The notes under the pieces were generated by a model. It made no database searches. It worked only from the letters and a program-made list of their open reading frames with translations, and was not told where the DNA came from. The position numbers and the translations under genes are program-made. A stretch of DNA of 64,000 nt from Odontesthes bonariensis (Eukaryota > Chordata > Actinopteri > Atheriniformes > Atherinopsidae). The stretch spans positions 1,796,501 to 1,860,500 of the forward strand of contig NC_134521.1 in assembly GCF_027942865.1 (NCBI RefSeq), in the 5' to 3' direction. This document shows positions 1-13,400 of this stretch, piece after piece. The stretch's first letter is position 1, and every line of letters starts with the position of its first letter.

Positions 1-2348
1 CATACTGCATACTACATACTGCATACTGCCATACTGCATACTACATACTGCCATACTGCATACTGCATACTGCATACTACATACTGCCATACTGCCATAC
101 TGCATACTACATACTGCCATACTACATACTGCCATACTGCATACTGCCATACTACATACTGCCATACTGCATACTACATACTGCCATACTGCATTCTACA
201 TACTGCCATACTGCATACTACATACTGCCATACTGCCATACTGCATACTACATACTTCCATACTGCATACTACATACTGCATACTGCCATACTGCATTCT
301 ACATACTGCCATACTGCATACTACATACTTCCATACTGCATACTACATACTTCCATACTGCATACTGCATACTACATACTGCATACTACATACTTCCATA
401 TTGCATACTGCATACTACATACTTCCATACTGCATACTGCATACTTCCATACTGCATACTACATACTTCCATACTGCATACTACATACTGCATACTGCAT
501 ACTTCCATACTGCATACTACATACTGCATACTACATAATTCCATACTACATACTGCATACTACATACTGCATACTGCATACTACATACTGCATACTACAT
601 ACTGCATACTACATACTGCATACTGCATACTTCCATACTGCATACTACATACTGCATACTACATACTTCCATACTGCATACTACATACTGCATACTACAT
701 ACTACATACTACATACTTCCATACTGCATACTACATACTGCATACTACATACTGCATACTTCCATACTGCATACTACATACTGCATACTACATACTGCAT
801 ACTACCATACTGCATACTACATACTGCATACTTCCATACTGCATACTACATACTGCATACTACATACTGCATACTTCCATATTGCATACTACATACTGCA
901 TACTACATACTACATACTTCCATATTGCATACTACATACTGCATACTACATACTACATACTGCATACTGCATACTACATACTGTATACTTCCATACTGCA
1001 TACTACATACTGCATACTTCCATACTGCATACTACATACTGCATACTTCCATATTGCATACTACATACTGCATACTACATACTGCATACTTCCATACTGC
1101 ATACTACATACTGCATACTACATACTGCATACTTCCATACTGTATACTACATACTGCATACTTCCATACTGCATACTGCATACTTCCATACTGCATACTA
1201 CATACTGCATACTTCCATACTGCATACTACATACTGAATACTGCATACTACATACTGCATACTGCATACTTCCATACTGCATACTACATACTGCATACTT
1301 CCATACTGCATACTACATACTGCATACTACATACCGCATACTTCCATACTGCATACTACATACTGCATACTTCCATACTGCATACTACATACTGCATACT
1401 ACATACTGCATACTTCCATACTGCATACTACATACTGCATACTGCATACTTCCATACTGCATACTCCATACTGCATACTACATACTGCCTACTACATACT
1501 TCCATACTACATACTACATACTACATACTGCATACTACATACTACATACTTCCATATTGCATACTACATACTGCATACTACATACTACATACTGCATACT
1601 GCATACTACATACTGTATACTTCCATACTGCATACTACATACTGCATACTTCCATACTGCATACTACATACTGCATACTTCCATATTGCATACTACATAC
1701 TGCATACTACATACTACATACTTCCATACTGCATACTACATACTGCATACTACATACTGCATACTTCCATACTGTATACTACATACTGCATACTTCCATA
1801 CTGCATACTACATACTGCATACTTCCATACTGCATACTACATACTGCATACTTCCATACTGCATACTACATACTGAATACTGCATACTACATACTGCATA
1901 CTGCATACTTCCATACTGCATACTACATACTGCATACTTCCATACTGCATACTACATACTGCATACTACATACCGCATACTTCCATACTGCATACTACAT
2001 ACTGCATACTTCCATACTGCATACTACATACTGCATACTACATACTGCATACTTCCATACTGCATACTACATACTGCATACTGCATACTTCCATACTACA
2101 TACTGCATACTACATACTACATACTTCCATACTGCATACTCCATACTGCATACTACATACTGCCTACTACATACTTCCATACTACATACTACATACTTCC
2201 ATACTGCATACTCCATACTGCATACTACATACTGCATACTGCATACTACATACTGCATACTGCATACTGCATACTACATACTGCATACTTCCATACTGCA
2301 TACTACATACTGCATACTACATACTGCATACTTCCATACTGCATACTA

Positions 2349-2382
<34 letters not shown>

Positions 2383-2426
2383 ACATACTGCATACTACAT
2401 ACTGCATACTTCCATACTGCATACTA

Positions 2427-2467
<41 letters not shown>

Positions 2468-2766
2468 ACATACTACATACTTCCATACTGCATACTCCAT
2501 ACTGCATACTACATACTGCATACTGCATACTACATACCGCATACTTCCATACTGCATACTACATACTGCATACTTCCATACTGCATACTACATACTGCAT
2601 ACTACATACTGCATACTTCCATACTGCATACTACATACTGCATACTGCATACTTCCATACTGCATACTACATACTTCCATACTACATACTGCATACTACA
2701 TACTGCATACTTCCATACTGCATACTACATACTGCATACTACATACTTCCATACTACATACTGCAT
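1..2766. repeat. Satellite of 7-8 bp units (ATACTGC / ATACTAC / ATACTTCC)
   Basis: The stretch is built only from ATACTGC, ATACTAC and ATACTTCC units in mixed order, with rare variants, and it runs off the left edge. Composite blocks of several units recur (compare 1200-1420 with 1800-2060), so segmental duplication acted on top of unit-level expansion. It stops at 2766 and unique AT-rich DNA follows. The same units fill one side of two transposon copies at 28330-28560 and 34620-35190, which points to a transposon origin. The long Tyr/His/Ile/Leu reading frames here are by-products of the repeat. Confidence 0.97.
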
Positions 2767-3710
2767 ATAATATTAATTGATTATTATTGTACTGAGACTC
2801 AGCTGCAGTTTGTGTAGGTCGACACGGTTCAAATAATAGTGGGAATAGATTTATATCATAACATTTTATGCCATTGTTGTGTAGAGAGATGTTCATTACG
2901 AGATATTATCAACCAAAAACTGGTTATTGTGACCTCCAATTATGTGAGTACAAATCCTGCCAGTAACATGCATGTAATCTGTAACTATAATTATGTTATC
3001 TGTGTGACATAATTATGAAGCACAAATGTGTCGAAGTCGTGTCTGAAACGCCTTCACAGCTTTCTGCCCCGTCTGTCGGGGACATTAAATAGTGAGTAAA
3101 TGAGTGAACAATCCTAAAACAGACAGAGGTTCACTGTAACAACAAAAGCTCGAGAAAGGAACGCCCGTAAGAAGCTCACTCTGCTCCAATTGGCTGGCCT
3201 CAGTGGTGTGCTTAGGCCCCGCCCACCATTCTTCGAAAGGAACATTTAAAAAAAAAAGTTTTCCAGAATTTTACAGGAAATCAAACTCTTGAAAAATAAT
3301 TAAACTAGAGAATGACTATAAATGTTTATCCAACATCAAATGTGATTTAATTCGGCGTAAAACTCGTCAGCTGGTTTTCACCTTCAGGTTCGCTTATGAA
3401 ACAAAAACTGAAGCATTTTGAATACAACTTTATTAAAGACTTTCACAAACGAGTTGCAAAACAAAATCAAACATAAAGTGTTTTATACTAAAATGTCAGG
3501 TTACCGAATCCAAAACTTTGTGTCGCAGATATTTAAAGTGTTTAAAACATACTTAAGGAAAAGTATTCTGAACTCCCGCTGAAGTAAAACAGAGAAAAGT
3601 ACTTTATTATAAAAAAATACTTGTTTAAAATTCTCAATAAGTAAACTATTATAGGCTGACACTTTAAACTGGATCCTGGTCTGATCTGGACCTGGTCTGG
3701 TGTGGATCCC
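2767..3710. other. AT-rich flank with probable CCDC90B 3' UTR
   Basis: I see no coding exon. On the minus strand, downstream of the CCDC90B stop codon, AATAAA signals lie at 3603-3608 and 3429-3434 (TTTATT on the plus strand). The 3' UTR therefore probably ends near 3400-3600. The remainder is unassigned. Confidence 0.5.
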
Positions 3711-4380
3711 TCATCTCCACAGCCGGTAGACTCCTAGAGCGATGGCCAGGCAGGAGAACAACGTCGCTGAGAAAGACAAAACACAAAATAAAGTAATTTA
3801 GGTCATTTGAAGGACATTAACTTCTCAGGAACCAGTCCGGACCGGTTCCTAGGTGTCCCGGCCCGGTGCCTCGGTGTCCCGGCCCGGTGCCTCGGTGTCC
3901 CGGCCCGGTGCCTCGGTGTCCTGGACCAGAGCATGTGAACGGAGCGGAGCGCAGCGCAATTCCCGCTCCCCGCTCAGGAGGATGTTCGCTCATTCGCTCC
4001 CCGCTCAAAGTTGCACCGGGACGCTCCGCTCAAAACTCGCTCCGCGCTCACCTTAATTTTCCTGCTGCTCGGGCGAAATCGCTCCACGCTCGCTCAAATT
4101 TTCAGGAGAAGGAATTTTCTGACATTTTTACTTCATGTCATTATGACAGGGCCCTGGGACACACGGCGTTTGATTTAATGATGTGACCGGTGTATAGTCT
4201 TATTTAACTGGCTGTTAAATTATCGCCACTCTGACGTACAAAATATAATGTTTAGAAAATGTTGGGCGCCAGGTAGAAAACTACCACGTCAGGACGTCGA
4301 AGGAAGCCCACCAGATTACTCAGCTTAAATATGCATCACACGACACAGCAAAGAGAGAGCCCAGGCTGGGCGGAGGGACA

Positions 4381-4431
<51 letters not shown>

Positions 4432-7400
4432 AGGAAACGAGGGTCACGGTTAGAACTAGCACCTGAGCAGTCAGCTTAATTCAGACAATCAGAAAGGGGA
4501 GTATGTCTTCACGGTACCTGACCTGTTCCTAGCGTTCCCGTGTCCCAAAACTCCAGACGAAATCCACGCTCGATAGCGTTTGTAGGCCCTACAGTTCGGG
4601 CGTTTCCCTGTTTATTATCCGCACTCTCTCTGCAACTAATGCTAGCTCCGCCACACATTGAACACACCATTGCGCCCTCGACTTGAATTGCTCACTTCCT
4701 CATTTACTACGGGTGACAAGGTCCGCGTGGCTGCTTGTCCCCAGCTGTGAACGTAACATCTCGCTCCATTCATGTTGCCCCGCGTGTACACTAGACTACA
4801 TTAAATCAAAAATGTTATTTTACAAATTTTATAATCCGACATGTTTAATTGACGTTGTGAGCGCATCGGAGCGAACTGGAGCGGAGCGAAATCCTCGCTC
4901 CGGCTTTTGAACTGACCACCGCTCTGCGCTCTCACCATATTTCACCGCTCCGCTCCACCGTCCGCTCCACGCTCCGCTCCGTTCACATGCTCTGTCCTGG
5001 ACCGGTTCCTAGGTGTCCCGGCCCGGTGCCTAGGCGTCCCGGCCCGGTGCCTAGGCGTCCCGGACCGGTGCCTAGGCGTCCCGGACCGGTTCCTAAGTGT
5101 CCCGGCCCGGTGTCCCGGACCGGTTCCTAGGTGTCCCGGCCCGGTGCCTAGGCGTCCCGGCCCGGTGCCTAGGCGTCCCGGACCGGTTCCTAAGTGTCCC
5201 GGCCCGGTGTCCCGGACCGGTTCCTAGGTGTCCCGGCCCGGTGCCTAGGCGTCCCGGACCGGTTCCTAAGTGTCCCGACCCGGTGTCCCGGACCGGTTCC
5301 TAGGTATCCCGGACCGTTTCCTATTTGTCCCGGCCCGGTGCCCAGGTGTCCCGGCCCGGTGCCCAGGCGCCCCGGCCCGGTGCCCAGGCGCCCCGGCCCG
5401 GTGCCCAGGCGCCCCGGCCCGGTGCCCAGGCGCCCCGGCCCGGTGCCTAGGTGTCCCGGCCTCGGTTACCTGCCAGGTATCGAACCGTCTCCAGTTTTAG
5501 GGACTCCAGAAGGGTTTTGAGTGAGGCCACCTGGAGGTCGATCTTCTTGTTGATCTCAATGTTGTCGTTCTCCAGGTCGGCTTTCTGAGCACAGGAGACA
5601 CATGCGATGATGACATCATCCAACACAACCAATCACAGCAGGCGTGTCACAGCCTGGTCTCTCCTGCAGAACCACAGCGGTGTGTCGGCGGTGGGGTTAT
5701 CCCACGGTGTTACCTTGTGATGGAACTCTGAGGAGGCCTCCATCAGCTTCGTCTCCTGTTCAGTAAACTGACAGAAAAACACTGAATGAGCTTTGAAAAG
5801 TGACATCACACATGATGTCATCACAGATGATGTCATCCTCAGACAGGAAGTGAGCTCAGGTGTGACAGAGTTCAGACTCTGAGGACCATGAACGTGACGG
5901 CTTTGATCGGTTCAAACCGCTCACCATGTCAGAGATCCTGCTTCTTTCCAGGTTGATGTCCAGTTTGGTTTCTGCTCGGACTTTCTGAGTCTCCTCCTGA
6001 GCAGAAATATTATTTACAGTCCTGCTCCAAGAGGGTTGATCCAGACCTCACTTTCATTCATTTTACTTCCAAGCAGCCAGACTTTGGATTTACATTTATA
6101 TTAAGTTGGACGAACAGAGTAGCTGCTCACCTTCAGTCTGTTCAGGAGTTGCTCCAGCTCTCGCTTCATTGTCTGCAGGGAAAAAACGGTTAATGTAGAT
6201 GTAGGGTGTAGATGATTGGCCTGGGCGCCGGTCATCATGTTAAAAGTGTTACCGAGTTCTCAGACCGCAGGTTGGCGAACTCGCTCTTCTCCAGGATCAC
6301 CATGTCTTTCCTGACAGAGTCCAGGTGGGCCATGATCTGCTGCAGCGCGATCTCCTGCAGGGCAAAAAGCAGTTAGCGGTTAGCTTCATGTTCGTCCTAA
6401 AGGGCAAAAAGCAGTTAGCGGTTAGCTTCATGTTCGACCTGCAGGGCAAAAAGCAGTTAGCGGTTAGCTTCATGTTCGTCCTGCAGGGCAAAAAGCAGTT
6501 AGCGGTTAGCTTCATGTTCGTCCTGCAGGGCAAAAAGCAGTTAGCGGTTAGCTTCATGTTCGTCCTGCAGGGCAAAAAGCAGTTAGCGGTTAGCTTCATG
6601 TTCGTCCTGCAGGGCAAAAAGCAGTTAGCGGTTAGCTTCATGTTCGTCCTGCAGGGCAAAAAGCAGTTAGCGGTTAGCTTCATGTTCGTCCTAAAGGGCA
6701 AAAAGCAGTTAGCTTCATGTTCAACCTGCAGGGCAAAAAGCAGTTAGCGGTTAGCTTCATGTTCGTCCTGCAGAGCAAAAAGCAGTTAGCGGTTAGCTTC
6801 ATGTTCGTCCTGCAGGGCAAAAAGCAGTTAGCGGTTAGCTTCATGTTCGACCTGCAGGGCAAAAAGCAGTTAGCGGTTAGCTTCATGTTCGTCCTACAGG
6901 GCAAAAAGCAGTTAGCGGTTAGCTTCATGTTCGTCCTGCAGGGCAAAAAGCAGTTAGTGGTTAGCTTCATGTTCGTCCTGCAGGGCAAAAAGCAGTTAGC
7001 GGTTAGCTTCATGTTCGTCCTAAAGGGCAAAAAGCAGTTAGCGGTTAGCTTCATGTTCGTCCTGCAGGGCAAAAAGCAGTTAGCTTCATGTTCAACCTGC
7101 AGGGCAAAAAGCAGTTAGCGGTTAGCTTCATGTTCGACCTGCAGGGCAAAAAGCAGTTAGCGGTTAGCTTCATGTTCGTCCTGCAGAGCAAAAAGCAGTT
7201 AGCGGTTAGCTTCATGTTCGTCCTGCAGGGCAAAAAGCAGTTAGCGGTTAGCTTCATGTTCGTCCTAAAGGGCAAAAAGCAGTTAGCGGTTAGCTTCATG
7301 TTCGTCCTGCAGGGCAAAAAGCAGTTAGCGGTTAGCTTCATGTTCGTCCTAAAGGGCAAAAAGCAGTTAGCGGTTAGCTTCATGTTCGTCCTAAAGGGCA

Positions 7401-10397
7401 AAAAGCAGTTAGCTTCATGTTCGACCTGCAGGGCAAAAAGCAGTTAGCGGTTAGCTTCATGTTCGTCCTGCAGGGCAAAAAGCAGTTAGCGGTTAGCTTC
7501 ATGTTCGTCCTGCAGGGCAAAAAGCAGTTAGCGGTTAGCTTCATGTTCGTCCTGCAGGGCAAAAAGCAGTTAGCGGTTAGCTTCATGTTCGTCCTGCAGG
7601 GCAAAAAGCAGTTAGTGGTTAAAGTTCCGTACCCTTCTCCATGTTAGGTGGATCCGCCGATTACTTTCTTTTCCTGTTCCACAGCAGACAGCAGCAGACT
7701 TTTACAGAATAAAAGCCTGTGAGCAACAGACTTTTACAAAATAAAATGTGTACCTGGTGGGATTTGGTCACCATGTCTTTATAGATGATGTCCCGGTTGG
7801 CTGTTGTCAGAGTGACGAGCGCTGAAACGATCAGCTCCGCCTGCCGCTTCTCAAAACCTGAAAAATAACCAGAAACTTTAAAGAAACAAAGAACTCAAAC
7901 AGCTTTGAACATTTAAAGTAAAGGAATCCAGTAAAATACGGCTTTTAAAGAACAAGAAAAGAGCTGAAAACCAAAACGTGGTGGTTTGCTGTGGCTAGTT
8001 TATGCTAGCTGTTAGCCATAAACAAAGCTAATTCAACTAATTTTCTCCTGTTTCATCAAAAAAGAAGAATCTATTTTAAATTATTTAAATTACAACTGAA
8101 TACCAACTGAATTTACTCCATCATAGAAAAATAATAAAAGGCTAAATCTTGATTCACGAGAAAAAGGCACAAAACAAAGTACTCCTGCTAAAAGCTAACT
8201 AGCTTAGCTTTGCAGCTAAACCAGGACTAAATTCATTCACATGATTTTTGGTGGTTAAATGAATTTAAATTATGTATCTTAATATTAACTTACTAGTTTA
8301 AATTGGCAAAAAGCTAAAGATGAATTGGAAACGCATTTAGTTAGTAGATTTATTATTGTTCCCTTTAGCTGTTGGTCCCCATGAGATCCAATTCAATGTT
8401 TGGAAATGGTGAATTAACTGGAAAAAATCACCTATATACATCAATGTTGGAAAGAATGAGTCATTTATTTTAGAGCTTGACGTTTAATGGAAAACTGTTT
8501 AAAAAGCTGACAACACATCATGGCAATAATGTTTTATTGAAATCATGTTGAAACATTTGTCCATTTTCTATCCCAGCTGTCATTGGTCCAGGTGAGCCCC
8601 GCCTCCTCCCCGTGTGACGCTCACTCACCGCTGCTCTCCAGCGCCGTCACCATGGCGTGGGAGTCGAAGGTGAGTTTTCGCTGCTCCAGAGGCGTCAGTT
8701 CAACTTTCCTCAGGTCGAAGGTCGCCAGTGGCGCCTTGGAATGGAAACCTGGAAACCATGGAAACCTAAATTTACTTTTGCTCCGTTACAGTTATACCAA
8801 TCCTACTGTTAGCTAACTTTACTTTTGCTCTGTTACAGTTATACCAATCTTACTATTAGCTAACTTTACTTTTGCTCTGTTACAGTTATACCAATCTTAC
8901 TATTAGCTAACTTTACTTTTGCTCTGTTACAGTTATACCAATCCTACTATTAGCTAACTTTACTTTTGCTCTGTATTTCTGTGTTGTATTTTTTATGTCT
9001 TTATGTAAAAGCACATTGAGTTGCCTGTGGTATGAAATGCGCTATATAAATAAAGATTGATTGTAAAAGTCTGTTGCTCACAGGCTTTTATTTTGTAAAA
9101 GTAACAACACTAGAGGCGCCAATGGAGATCTTTCAGTTATATCAAAGGTGATTTTGTCAGGCTGTGGTTCTAAAATCAGGATTTTATTAGAGCAGAGCGA
9201 CCGTCTGAATGGGCTGATTTTCTGTCCCAGTTTCTGACCAAAGAAGCAGAAAAACCTGTGAATGAAGCAGCTTTATGGGGAGTTCAGCTGGATTAATGAA
9301 CACTTTAGTGTTTTTACTGAAAGATGCAGAAAGATGGAAGTTTGGAACCTGAACAGAGCAGCTGGGACCAGCTAACATGTCTGTACACGTTTTAAAACTC
9401 TGATTTTGGTCGGACTGAGGACATATTTGAGTTTTTCCGATGCCGTGTGAACGTGTTTACTCCATGGCAGGGGCGTGGCTACGGGGGGGCACTGCCCCCC
9501 CAGGAACAAGTCCTGCCCCCTTGAGAAATGCCACGATTTATTATCTCTGTTTGTGTCTTCTATTGATAGAATAAATGCAGGTGGTGATTTTAAAAAAAGC
9601 ATCTATCTGCAAAGGTTATAGCTTTATTTATTTATTTTTTGTTATCGTGTTCCCCCCCCTCCGTAACATTAACCCCTTGCTGCTGGAAAAAAAGGCGATT
9701 TTCACATTTTCGGATGTTTTTGTTGTATATAATGATCTGAAATGTAGACTTAAAGGCAGGGTAGGGGATCTTTTTCAGGAACATTTTTTTACATATTGCT
9801 TGAAATACTCTTCACACCCCCATTGCAACCAATTAATTAAAAGTTTTGACACAAATATGAAAAGTTTTAGTGGCCTCCAGAACGAACAATCCAGGAAAAA
9901 CAGTATCCAATCATACTGAACGGACCGTTAACGATGATTGGATTCTGATGGCGTCTATCAAACTGCAACCTGCTCCTCCCTCCCCCTCCCCCCCCTGTGC
10001 GCGTACCCTGCTCCGTGAACGAATTACGCGTCCAGAAGCTTGGCAGGAAGCTAAACTAGAGCCAGCTTGGCTAGCACCTAGCATTATTAAACATATAGTT
10101 AGCATAAACTAAATACTAAATACGGCAACGATCAATGCTTGCTGTCAGAACAGCGCTCGTGCACCTTCATGCTCGTGCGCGTTCATGTACTCTAGAGGCG
10201 TGGCTTCGGGGGGAAAGTGAAGAAAAGGGTTGGGACTTTTTACCGGTGTATTTTCAAAATGCAGCTTCGCTGGACTCAAAATCCAGGATCTCCTACCCTA
10301 CCTTTAATGAAGGTAATAAAAAAAAAATTCCACACTGTTAACAAAATTGACGGTCATGATTTATGCTAGTGTGACCATATTTTCATTACCGAATTTA

Positions 10398-10433
<36 letters not shown>

Positions 10434-13400
10434 ATGCTTGAAGTTGTAGTAGTGGTTTTCCACCGATTTTTTTCAGGTATCGTTTTCTGCCCCCCCAGAT
10501 GAGCGAACTGCCCACTGTTAGATCGATTCTTTCAATGGCAGCTCAGGAACAAGCCGGAGGAATCTCAAGTTAAATAAAGTGTTTATTGGTAGTCACATGT
10601 CAAAGCATATCAGCGCTGGGCTCAGTGGAACAGAGCTCCCGCAGGAAATCCGTCAGACTGAGCCTCCATTTCCGGGTATCATTTGCATTTATAGCCTCAT
10701 AGCTTGGACTCACACTCGACCGAGTATGATTGGACATGAGTAGGTTCAACATGTTTTATCATATTCTCTGGATCAGCCAAACAACGTGTGTGTGTTTGAA
10801 TCTGCCCTTCATTTATAATGTCTAAGAACAAAGCCAGTTTTTACACCACCCACACATGCCATTCTGCTCACACCTCTGCTTTGACCCCCAAGATGTTCTT
10901 CACATTTAAGTCACTTTAGAAAGAAGCATCAGCTGAATGTGCTTCTGCTGTAAAGTAATGTGATGAACACTGAGAAGTACCATAGCTTGTGTGCCTCTGT
11001 CCCTGAAAGGCTGTGATTTCCTTTAAGAAAAATGTAGCTACAAATGTTAAAGTGTAGCTGTGAGGTAAATAACAGGCATTGTGTCAGTTATCACAACTGA
11101 AGTGTGCCCGTCTACACGGAATAGCTTGCTGCCTCTGTTTGTTGCCTGTATGTCCCAAGTAAAGGTGGTCGTCGGCATTGGATTTCTGGTAGATATGAAA
11201 CTACTTTTCCCCAGGACTTTAATGTCATCTCTGTCTTCTATTAATTCTGGAAGTGTGGACAACAGTAAATCTCCGTACATAACCTTTTCTCAAAACAAGC
11301 ATCTATTGTTTTCCCCACTTGCACAACTGGATTTCTGGCATCTCAGTTGATCTACACACAAATGTCCACAAAAATGTCCTTAAAGGGATGGTTCGGAGTA
11401 GATTCACCATAGGGTCATTTGAACCGTGATATCCAGCCAATAGGAGGTGTTATGGAATTATTGTCTTAACTCCCTATTAAGTTTTTGCTTACCATCCTAT
11501 TACATCTGATGAGAAGTGAAATAGAGACTTTCAATGTTTGTGCCGGCCGGCCACGTGTTTATTTTCTTCTGCAAAAGAGGTCAATCCTCACCAGTCAGCG
11601 TTCGTGGTGAGAAGAGACCCAGAACAAAGGAAATACGATGCATTTATACAGAAAGGGGAAGGGTTTGATTCTTTCAACTGTCTCCTTGCCACACCCCCTG
11701 GGGGAAAGTCTCGCACTTTGGGGAGATGCAGAATCCGGAGACAATGGTCATTTGAATGATTGTTGTCAATGTGTTAATCAACAGACACATGGTCTGCAGA
11801 CATTGGGTCTACAACAAGGTGTCTTTTAAAAGACAAGTGGTTAGCAGACATCGAATTTACCATAACAGAGGGTTTCAGTTGACGTCACTTCCGTATTTTC
11901 TAAGCGCGTGAACCTAAGTGGTGGGCAACCTGAGCTGGAGCCCATTGAAAACACTGTGTTTTGTCTGCCACTTTTTTGCCCAAAATGCCTCAGTTTTGTG
12001 CCGTTTTTGGATGTTGCAATCGGTCTAACCGAGAGAAGGGAAAGGGTTACTATCGGGTGCCGAAGGTAATCGCCCATAGAGGTGAGAAATGGAAAACACT
12101 CACAGAACAACGCCGCAAAAAGTGGATAGTTAACCTACGTTTACAGACTGGAGGAGCTGAATCTGCAAATGCTCGTGTCTGCGGTGACCACTTCGCCAAA
12201 GGTATGTGCGAAATCTAACTGGGTTGATCTACTGCTGTAGACAACAAAGCAAGGCTGCTCAGTTTCTCCATTGATAAAATAAATCCACAACTCTACAACA
12301 TAAAAATTCATAAAAATTCATGTAGAATATAGCATATACTTTGTTGTCTACAGTAGTAGATCAACCCTCATCTTACTTTGAAGCTCCCAGATCAAGGAAG
12401 TGACGTCGACGCAGCTTTAGCAGCAGAGAAGCTATCAGGCTTGTGTTGATAATAATAAACTCCAGGGCCCTCATTTATCAAGCGTTCTTAGGAACAGATC
12501 TGTGCGTAAAGCGTGCGTGCCATCATTCCTGAGCAAAGTGTGGGATTTATGAACATGTACTTGAACTTAGAAATGTGCCTAAATCTACGCACAGCTTTGA
12601 CCATGCTAACGCACATTGCCTAGTGGTAGAATTACGAAACTGCAAATGGTGTTGATCGCTGCACAGGGGAACATTACAATGTTCATTCAATTGTTGCATT
12701 ACAGTATGTCTGACGGCATTTGGGTCCGTGTAGCCTCTGCAATTCCAAAGCACGGTGCATTAGGCCTACCTGGCGTTCACTGCATTTCATTCAGAGTGTA
12801 ACAATAATTGTTTCACCAGAAGACCTGACAATAATCAGCCTAGTTTAATTGATATGGGTATAAAAGGCACACGTAGGACATGCCATTCAGAACAACATGG
12901 CCCATCTTGCATTGCTTGAGGATCTGGAAAACCGTGCGCTACGGAGGGAGCGCACGGTTTAGGGAGCGTGCAGATTTATTGGCAGAAAGTAGTGAGTGGC
13001 CCCCGAAAACATGATTTGGGAAATGTTGGGGGGTCTCTAAAATATTGGCAAAATGTGATTTCCCCTGATGAGTTATGATTGCAGACGCGATGCGTGTGGA
13101 GCCTGTGTGCGTAGTTGGCATAAAGCTGTGCTGTCCGCCGCGTATGATTCTGTATTACTTCTCATGTGTTTTCGAGATCCGCGCTCTGAGTCAATCAAAT
13201 CAAATTTATTTGTAGCACATTTCATGTACAAACAGTTCAAAGTGCTTTACATAAAATAAAAGCATTGCAGCAGGGAGGGCAAGAAGCATTAAAAATACGT
13301 AAAAGAATATAAAGAGAAACAAATAAAATCATTTAAATGAATTTAAAAACAGGCAACAGTCCAGATAAGTTCAAAGATATTTCATGCATAGACACATGAG

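Noticed and set aside
882..2817. Two ~630-codon frames rich in Tyr, His, Ile and Leu
   Set aside because: They are translations of 7-8 bp satellite units. Open frames follow from the absence of stop triplets in the unit, and no start context or domain is present.
6297..7647. Several 14-residue-repeat frames on both strands
   Set aside because: They arise from the 42-bp intronic array, whose length is a multiple of three. None is in frame with the neighbouring CCDC90B exon.
10500..11380. Endogenous retrovirus or LTR retrotransposon
   Set aside because: A TG...CA-like stretch was considered, but no primer-binding site, gag/pol reading frame or paired LTR could be found.
11985..12201. A host THAP-domain gene
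   Set aside because: The exon sits between matching inverted ends with TTAA duplications and has no further exons, so a transposon origin is more likely.
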